The notes beneath the pieces were generated by a model that saw only the letters and a list, made by a program, of their open reading frames with translations, was not told the DNA's origin and did not search any database. The position numbers and the translations under genes were made by a program. Shown here piece by piece: positions 15,076 through 19,499 of a stretch of 19,499 bases of DNA (position 1 is its first letter; each line of letters starts with the position of its first letter). The stretch is from JBAXAM01 sp037142515 (GTDB lineage: Bacteria > Pseudomonadota > Gammaproteobacteria > UBA9339), in assembly GCA_037142515.1 (NCBI GenBank), contig JBAXAM010000024.1, forward strand, positions 1 through 19,499, written 5' to 3'.

Positions 15076-17063
15076 TTTTCTCGCGTAAAATAGCGGGGTA
15101 TTACATGAAAACAATTAAATATAGATTTTATGAGACCATTCGCCTTTTGGTTTATTTAATTCTAATAATTATTTCTTGTTATATTCCGCGTGGTGTGGCA
15201 GGTGACTGTAACTCATTAAAATGTTTTGTTGATAGTTTGCGAAGTGGTGTTGATTATATTCGTATCCGTAATCTTTATATTACAAACACCGTGGCTGATG
15301 CGTTTGCCGATGCCTTACGGCTGAATAAAACAATAACCGAGCTTGAGTTTTATTATGATAGATTTGATGATTCTAGCATGGTAGCAATCGCCGATGCTTT
15401 GCGATTAAATAAAGCATTAACCAAGCTTACTTTTAGAAGTACTGACATTGGAGATACTGGTGCTATAGCAATTGCTGATGCTTTGCAAATAAATAAGGCG
15501 CTAATTACGCTTGATTTTCGCGATGGTAGTAATATCGGAGATATCGGCGCCAAAGCAATTGCTGATGCTTTGCGAATAAATAAAAAATTAGCTGTGCTTG
15601 GGTTTTATGACAATAAAATTAGTAATATCGGCGCCAAAGCAATTGCTGATGCTTTGAAAGAAAATAAAGCGATAAGCACAATTGATTTTGCGAATAATAA
15701 CATTGGAGATGAGGGTGTCGTAGCAATTGCTGATGCTTTACGAGTGAATGCAACAGTAACAACGCTTAAACTTGTGGGTAATAAAATTGGATATGATGGC
15801 ATTGCGGTGCTTGCTAATGCTTTACGAGCAAATACAACAGTAATCACCCTTGATTTGTTTAATAATTTGTTTGATGCCGTCAATAGTAAAGATATTAAAA
15901 TTGCTGATGCTGCGAAAGTAATCGAATCTGTTTTGCAGATAAATAATGCACTACTAGTAAATAGAAATAAAGTTGCGATCGCTATCAGCAATGCTTTACG
16001 AACAAATACAGCTGACACAGAGCTTAATTTTGGCAATAATGCTATTGGGAGTGGTGATGTTTCAGTAATTGTACCTGCCTTGCGAATAAACAATACTGTA
16101 ACCACGCTCAATCTTGAGAATAACAGCATTGGAGATGCAGGTGTTGTAGAAATTGCTAATGTGTTACGAGTAAACAAAACATTAACCACGCTTAATCTTA
16201 GTAACAATCGTATAGGGAACGACGGCATTGCAGCAATCGCAGTTGCTTTGCGAGCAAATAAAACGGTGACCAAACTTTACTTTAAGGATAACAAGATCAA
16301 CGATGAAGGTGCTGAGTTTATAATTGATGCTTTGCGGGTAAATAAAACGATAATTACGCTCGAACTTGATGGCAATGATATCAGCGATGCTAATATATCG
16401 GTAATTACTACTGTTTTACGAAAAAATAGAGCGAATGCTTTGCTGGTTAAGCGCGAAGAAACAAACACGACTACTGTAGATGTAACATCAAATCTTGGAG
16501 CAGAAGGTACAGCGCCAGTATCCAGTACAACAAATTTTACAAGCAATTCTAGCGATGTTGGCAGTGATAGCACTATATTGCTTGAACATAAAGAAATAGT
16601 TCCGACTGTTACTATAAGCGCGATATCAAAATTTGGAACAGAAGATGCAGCTATAGCGTTTAGTGCATCGGATTTTACAAGCAATTTTAGCGATGCAAAT
16701 GGTAATAGTTTGGTGCTAGCAAAGATACAGATTACAAGCTTACCAAGTAACGGTATATTACAGCTCTCAGGAACCCCAGTTACAGTTAATCAGGAGGTGG
16801 TTGCTGAAGATTTAGATAATCTGGCTTTTATCCCAAAAGCAAACTGGAATGGGAGCGATAGTTTTAGTTGGAATGGGTCAGATGGAGCGGTGTACGCTAC
16901 GAGTGCATCTGTTGTAAATATTACCATTGCTAACGGTAAGTGGATGCCATCGTTGCCGTCATTGATAGTAGGTGGAACAACCGTTGCTGTGATTGGTATC
17001 GGGTATTTAGTTAATAAATATATACCAGATGGTTTTAGACAAAGATATAGGCGGTGGCTTTAA
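15072..17063 (+). CDS. Secreted leucine-rich-repeat / cadherin-like protein with C-terminal membrane anchor
   Basis: A signal-peptide-like N-terminus is followed by about 13 ribonuclease-inhibitor-type repeats of roughly 28 residues (about 73-456; consensus AIADALR.NK.LT.L...N.IGD.G). A short Thr/Ser-rich stretch follows, then a cadherin-like 'tandem-95' domain (about 510-622: SLPSNGILQLSG, FIPKANWNGSDSF). A hydrophobic helix (about 630-650) ends in an arginine-rich tail, as in a C-terminal anchor. Repeats 7-8 are irregular, and a degenerate partial cadherin-like copy (FTSNSSD) precedes the intact one. ATG 15072 overlaps the OTU stop (ATGA), suggesting coupling; ATG 15105 would give a more typical signal peptide and has GGGG upstream. 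The likely role is adhesion to or binding of host proteins (inference). Pairing with the OTU gene suggests coordinated effector or surface functions. Confidence 0.88.
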   Translation: MIFSRKIAGYYMKTIKYRFYETIRLLVYLILIIISCYIPRGVAGDCNSLKCFVDSLRSGVDYIRIRNLYITNTVADAFADALRLNKTITELEFYYDRFDDSSMVAIADALRLNKALTKLTFRSTDIGDTGAIAIADALQINKALITLDFRDGSNIGDIGAKAIADALRINKKLAVLGFYDNKISNIGAKAIADALKENKAISTIDFANNNIGDEGVVAIADALRVNATVTTLKLVGNKIGYDGIAVLANALRANTTVITLDLFNNLFDAVNSKDIKIADAAKVIESVLQINNALLVNRNKVAIAISNALRTNTADTELNFGNNAIGSGDVSVIVPALRINNTVTTLNLENNSIGDAGVVEIANVLRVNKTLTTLNLSNNRIGNDGIAAIAVALRANKTVTKLYFKDNKINDEGAEFIIDALRVNKTIITLELDGNDISDANISVITTVLRKNRANALLVKREETNTTTVDVTSNLGAEGTAPVSSTTNFTSNSSDVGSDSTILLEHKEIVPTVTISAISKFGTEDAAIAFSASDFTSNFSDANGNSLVLAKIQITSLPSNGILQLSGTPVTVNQEVVAEDLDNLAFIPKANWNGSDSFSWNGSDGAVYATSASVVNITIANGKWMPSLPSLIVGGTTVAVIGIGYLVNKYIPDGFRQRYRRWL

Positions 17064-17138
17064 ATATATAGTTAATAAACACGATTTTTTTGTTTACTGC
17101 TATCCAAAGTTAAATGATTCTCGCAAAACCACCGCGTG

Positions 17139-17210
17139 GGGATTTTGTGGGGATGGGTTGCATATTGTTGCATTCTGTTGCCTAAAAGTGGTTGGTATCC
17201 CGAGTTGAAA
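17139..17210 (+). repeat. 72-bp direct repeat, copy 2
   Basis: This is the second copy of the repeat at 13213-13284, same orientation, with the three GTTGC units at 10-bp phase preserved. It lies between the leucine-rich-repeat gene and the tRNA fragment, ending about 40 bases before it. That is where arm-type recombinase sites would be expected next to an attachment core. The recombinase-binding role is inferred. Confidence 0.85.
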
Positions 17211-17248
17211 ATCTTAAAAAATCAAGCAATTACAATTCAAGCGCACAA

Positions 17249-17293
17249 TTCGTAATCAGTAGGCCAGAGGTTCGAGTCCCCTTGCCGGCACCA
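17249..17293 (+). other. tRNA-Thr 3' fragment, probable integration (att) scar
   Basis: From the anticodon loop onward this matches the 3' half of a threonine tRNA: TTCGTAA loop (anticodon CGT), ATCAG stem strand, AGG variable loop, a T-arm with TTCGAGT, acceptor strand TGCCGGC, A and an encoded CCA. The bases upstream contain no D-arm or acceptor 5' strand and do not pair with ATCAG, so no full tRNA exists here. The T-stem has an A-C mismatch, consistent with a relic. Tyrosine recombinases commonly use tRNA 3' ends as attachment sites and leave such fragments at element borders. Confidence 0.8.
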
Positions 17294-17339
17294 ATAAAAT
17301 CAAACAGTTATATCAAATAGCATTTCACAAAAAACTCTC

Positions 17340-17360
17340 GGGGTAACAATTGGGGTAGCA
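17340..17360 (+). repeat. Paired GGGGTA(A/G)CA repeats beside the tRNA fragment
   Basis: GGGGTAACA (17340-17348) and GGGGTAGCA (17352-17360) start 12 bp apart, 47 bases after the CCA end. Short spaced direct repeats just outside a tRNA attachment core resemble integrase arm sites. The function is inferred from layout. Confidence 0.5.
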
Positions 17361-17428
17361 AATTTTAAGTCTTTTATATTTTGTTAGCTCGATTTGTCTA
17401 CGAAAAAAAAGAAGTAAATAAAAACGGC

Positions 17429-17463
17429 GCGTCATTGGAACACTCGAAATGTCCCAATGACGC
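17429..17463. other. Strong inverted repeat, possible minus-strand terminator or operator
   Basis: GCGTCATTGG and CCAATGACGC form a perfect 10-bp stem, with a short inner ACA/TGT pairing and a small loop. On the minus strand the stem is followed by GCCGTTTTTATTT, so it could end leftward transcription. On the plus strand no T-run follows, and the repeat lies 30 bases before a small gene start, so an operator or leader structure is also possible. Confidence 0.45.
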
Positions 17464-17493
17464 TAACCACATTAACTCATATACGGAGCTAAC

Positions 17494-17735
17494 ATGGCTA
17501 AAACAAGTCTAGCTGCTGGGCAATCGTCTGGCAATCATCAAATAATAAGCCAGAAGTAAAAGTAGGAGCGTTTACCAAGGAAGAATTGGCTGGAAAGCTT
17601 GGCATAAGCACAAAAGAGTTAGATAAGCTTAAACGCCCAAACTTTTACAAAGATATGGCAAGTAAAATTTCTTTGCCATTAATTTGCTTATATTGCTCTA
17701 TCAAGTTCGTAGATGGTGAACATAAAGACAAATAG
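17494..17735 (+). pseudogene. Small HTH-like protein gene broken by an 11-bp tandem duplication
   Basis: ATG 17494 has GGAG 5 bases upstream and opens a frame (MAKTSLAAGQSSGN) that stops after 21 codons. The -1 frame then continues as KPEVKVGAFTKEELAGKLG and on to a stop at 17733. Between them GGCAATCGTCT (17519-17529) and GGCAATCATCA (17530-17540) are an 11-bp imperfect tandem repeat. Removing one unit joins both parts into one 76-residue reading frame. The TKEELAGKLGIS segment looks like a helix-turn-helix start. I do not know the family; its place next to an attachment scar suggests a mobile-element regulator. Confidence 0.7.
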
Positions 17736-18047
17736 GTTTTGTATGGGCTTGGTGAAATTCTGTATAATCAAGCCCAACTCAAATTAAAACTATGGTTAAT
17801 TCATATTGTGGCTCTGCTAATAAATCATGGATGACGCAAGCTCATAAAAGTTATAGCGGATTCTGGCATGTTGGCGCAAAAATTTGCAGTTATTGGAAAA
17901 ACTAATAGAGTGGTAAAATAACAAGGCTTGATTGTGAAATTTAGCTAAATTAATTTTAGCAAACGCTTCTTCAGCATTCCTTAATATGGTATTTGAAAAA
18001 CTACTGTTATAATTTATCATTATTGGCTCACTTAAAGGTATATAACC
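17736..18047. other. Gap between broken small gene and FkbH-like gene
   Basis: No convincing gene is visible. A possible promoter lies at 17739-17768 and a second TATAAT at 18008-18013, 34 bases before the FkbH-like start, without a clear -35 box. A 37-codon frame at 17792-17905 has no ribosome site. The AT-rich, gene-poor character fits decayed mobile DNA. Confidence 0.4.
17739..17768 (+). promoter_or_regulatory. Possible sigma-70-like promoter
   Basis: TTGTAT, an 18-base spacer and a perfect TATAAT at 17763-17768 resemble a vegetative promoter. The first sizeable gene downstream is the FkbH-like gene about 280 bases away, so its target is uncertain. Confidence 0.3.
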
Positions 18048-19481
18048 ATGGTAGTTATTTCATCAACTTTTACAGCAGAACCTATAAAAAAGTCACTGAT
18101 ATTCTTTTTGAAAAAAATTGATTTTTTAAAAAAACATAAATTTGAGCTTACGTCATATAATCAAGTTTTTCATGAAGTAGAAAATCATCACAGTGTAACA
18201 GCTAAAAACATTGATGGCATAAATGTTTTTATGATTAAACTAGATGATTTTTTACGTTTCCAAAAAAAGAAACTTACTAAACACGAAGTGGCGCATATTA
18301 TACAGCGTGAGATGAGCAGGTTTTCAAAAAGTCTTGCGCATATGGCGCAATCAATAAGCGCAGCATCTTTTATTGTTGTTATTTGCCATAGCATAGACAG
18401 CGCAACACAAGAGATTGGAGCTAATATAGTTAATAACTTCATAAATGAATTAGCTGGAATATCAAATGTTCATTTTATCAATGAGACCGACATTATGCAG
18501 GCTCTTAAAATCGACAATTACTTTGATTCTATAGCTGACGATAATGGCCACATACCCTTTATTTTAGAATATTATAATGTTTTGGGATATTTGCTTGCCA
18601 GAAAAATATTTAGCATAAACCTATTGAGCTATAAACCGTTAAAAGCAATTATTTTAGACTGCGACAATACGTTATGGAAAGGGATTTGTGGAGAAATTGG
18701 ATCAGAAAACGTAGAGGTAACACCACCTTATCAGTTTCTGCAGCATTTCATGAAAGAGCAGAAAGAAAGAGGCGTATTAATATGCTTATGTAGTAAAAAT
18801 AATGAAAAAGACGTATTTGATGTATTTAGTTGCAAAAAAAGCGATATGCTACTGAAGCTTGAAGACATTGTTGCTTATAAAATAAATTGGAATTTGAAAT
18901 CGGATAATATCCGTGAACTATTAGATTTTTTAGGGTTCAGTGAGCAAAATGTTGTTTTTATGGACGATAGAGAAGATGAGTGTCTCGAGGTACAAAAGAA
19001 TTTTCCCAATCTTTTAACAGTACAGTTACCAGATGAAAAAAACATACAGTCATTTTTGACCAACATTTGGGTTTTTGATCATATTAAAAAAACTACAAAA
19101 GAAGATAAAAATCGTACTTCTATTTATCAAAAAAAATTTAACTTGAAAGGTATTGATAAATCTGACAATGGCTTATCATCTAATAAATATAGCCACGATG
19201 CACTAGTTGATTTAATAGAATTAAATAGCGACAATATTAGGCCAGATATTATTCAAAGAGTTGCTGATTTGACCAGTCGTACCAACCAGTTTAATCTTAA
19301 AAAAAACATATACTCAGAATCACAAATTCTATCATTTATTGAAAAAAAGAGCTTTACTATCTTGTTGGCCGATGTTAAAGACGCTAGTAATAATGAATAT
19401 GGGTTAACTGGGTTAGCTATATTTAGTATTCACGATAATGCTCTGTTGATAAAGCAACTTTTTTTCTGTAAATATGTTTAA
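18048..19481 (+). CDS. FkbH-like HAD-superfamily (IIIC) protein, C-terminally shortened
   Basis: FkbH-type proteins dephosphorylate a bisphosphoglycerate-derived unit and load glyceryl onto an acyl carrier protein for polyketide extender or starter synthesis. The N-terminal part (1-190) matches the long-form family: ISSTFTAEPIKKSL, then YNQVFHEV and INVFMIKLDDFLRF. The HAD core has DCDNTLWKG (D204, D206), LCSKNN and FMDDREDE (D306, D307). The C-terminal acyltransferase-like part begins (TSRTNQFNL, YGLTGLAIF) but the frame stops at FFCKYV, where relatives read a [ML]SCR-V-GR motif and continue for roughly another hundred residues. The gene may thus be shortened, frameshifted or decaying. AAAGGT lies 8 bases before the ATG. 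Its partner could be a carrier domain of the upstream megasynthase or genes beyond the window; both are inference. Confidence 0.85.
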   Translation: MVVISSTFTAEPIKKSLIFFLKKIDFLKKHKFELTSYNQVFHEVENHHSVTAKNIDGINVFMIKLDDFLRFQKKKLTKHEVAHIIQREMSRFSKSLAHMAQSISAASFIVVICHSIDSATQEIGANIVNNFINELAGISNVHFINETDIMQALKIDNYFDSIADDNGHIPFILEYYNVLGYLLARKIFSINLLSYKPLKAIILDCDNTLWKGICGEIGSENVEVTPPYQFLQHFMKEQKERGVLICLCSKNNEKDVFDVFSCKKSDMLLKLEDIVAYKINWNLKSDNIRELLDFLGFSEQNVVFMDDREDECLEVQKNFPNLLTVQLPDEKNIQSFLTNIWVFDHIKKTTKEDKNRTSIYQKKFNLKGIDKSDNGLSSNKYSHDALVDLIELNSDNIRPDIIQRVADLTSRTNQFNLKKNIYSESQILSFIEKKSFTILLADVKDASNNEYGLTGLAIFSIHDNALLIKQLFFCKYV

Positions 19482-19499
19482 ACTTCTAGCCCTTTTAAA

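Noticed and set aside
15605..16273. 222-codon open frame on the minus strand within the leucine-rich-repeat gene
   Set aside because: It is the antisense of a 28-residue repeat array. Its own repeats mirror the coding repeats, it has no ribosome site, and the + strand protein is clearly real.
15290..16440. Regular short repeats that might suggest a CRISPR array
   Set aside because: The period of about 84 bases is in frame and encodes leucine-rich repeats. There are no conserved direct repeats with unique spacers.
17076..17096. Terminator after the leucine-rich-repeat gene
   Set aside because: TAAACA/TGTTTA gives only a 6-bp AT-rich stem with the T-run inside the loop rather than after it.
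13213..17210. Composite transposon or insertion sequences at the ends
   Set aside because: The 72-bp repeats encode no transposase, have no terminal inverted repeats, and no target duplication was noticed.
17249..17293. Complete tRNA-Thr gene
   Set aside because: The D-arm, acceptor 5' strand and anticodon-stem 5' strand are missing upstream; only the 3' half is present.
17792..17905. 37-codon frame in the gap before the FkbH-like gene
   Set aside because: It has no ribosome site, no recognisable motif, and chance is likely in AT-rich DNA.

Overview
The window is AT-rich DNA. All convincing genes lie on the + strand, mostly with short gaps or overlaps. Several traits suggest an intracellular or amoeba-associated proteobacterium, perhaps Rickettsiales, Holosporales or similar: low-GC codon use, usable Shine-Dalgarno sites, a tRNA fragment with an encoded CCA end, and eukaryote-like secreted proteins (OTU protease, BMT5-like methyltransferase fold, ribonuclease-inhibitor-type leucine-rich repeats). 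The taxonomic call is an inference.

Region 1 (1-13170) looks like one operon-like block. It opens with a 2515-residue single-protein NRPS-PKS with the order formyltransferase, remnant condensation-like segment, adenylation, PCP, KS, AT, ACP, thioester reductase. It carries one amino-acid module and one malonate module. A PAS hybrid histidine kinase with three receiver domains and two extra histidine-helix modules starts 22 bases after it. Next come a kinase-dead paralogue, a stand-alone PAS protein and an unrecognised coiled-coil protein. The kinase-like proteins have no DNA-binding output. The arrangement suggests that the small molecule, or its production, is tied to a dedicated signalling relay.

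Region 2 (13171-17210) is a two-gene effector cassette between two 72-bp direct repeats. It holds a secreted BMT5-like/OTU fusion and, overlapping it by 4 bases, a secreted leucine-rich-repeat/cadherin-like protein with a C-terminal membrane anchor. Each repeat contains three GTTGC iterons spaced 10 bp apart, which fits integrase-arm or plasmid-type protein binding.

Region 3 (17211-18047) is a mobile-element junction. It has a 3' fragment of a tRNA-Thr gene without its 5' half (an att scar), a pair of GGGGTA(A/G)CA repeats, a strong inverted repeat, and a small gene broken by an 11-bp imperfect tandem duplication.

Region 4 (18048-19481) is an FkbH-like HAD protein of the kind that loads glycerate-derived units onto carrier proteins in polyketide pathways. 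Its reading frame stops inside the C-terminal acyltransferase-like part, just before the window ends.

Most notable are the compact formylating NRPS-PKS-reductase coupled to a kinase/pseudokinase/PAS set, the OTU-BMT5-like fusion effector, and the repeat- and tRNA-marked island structure.
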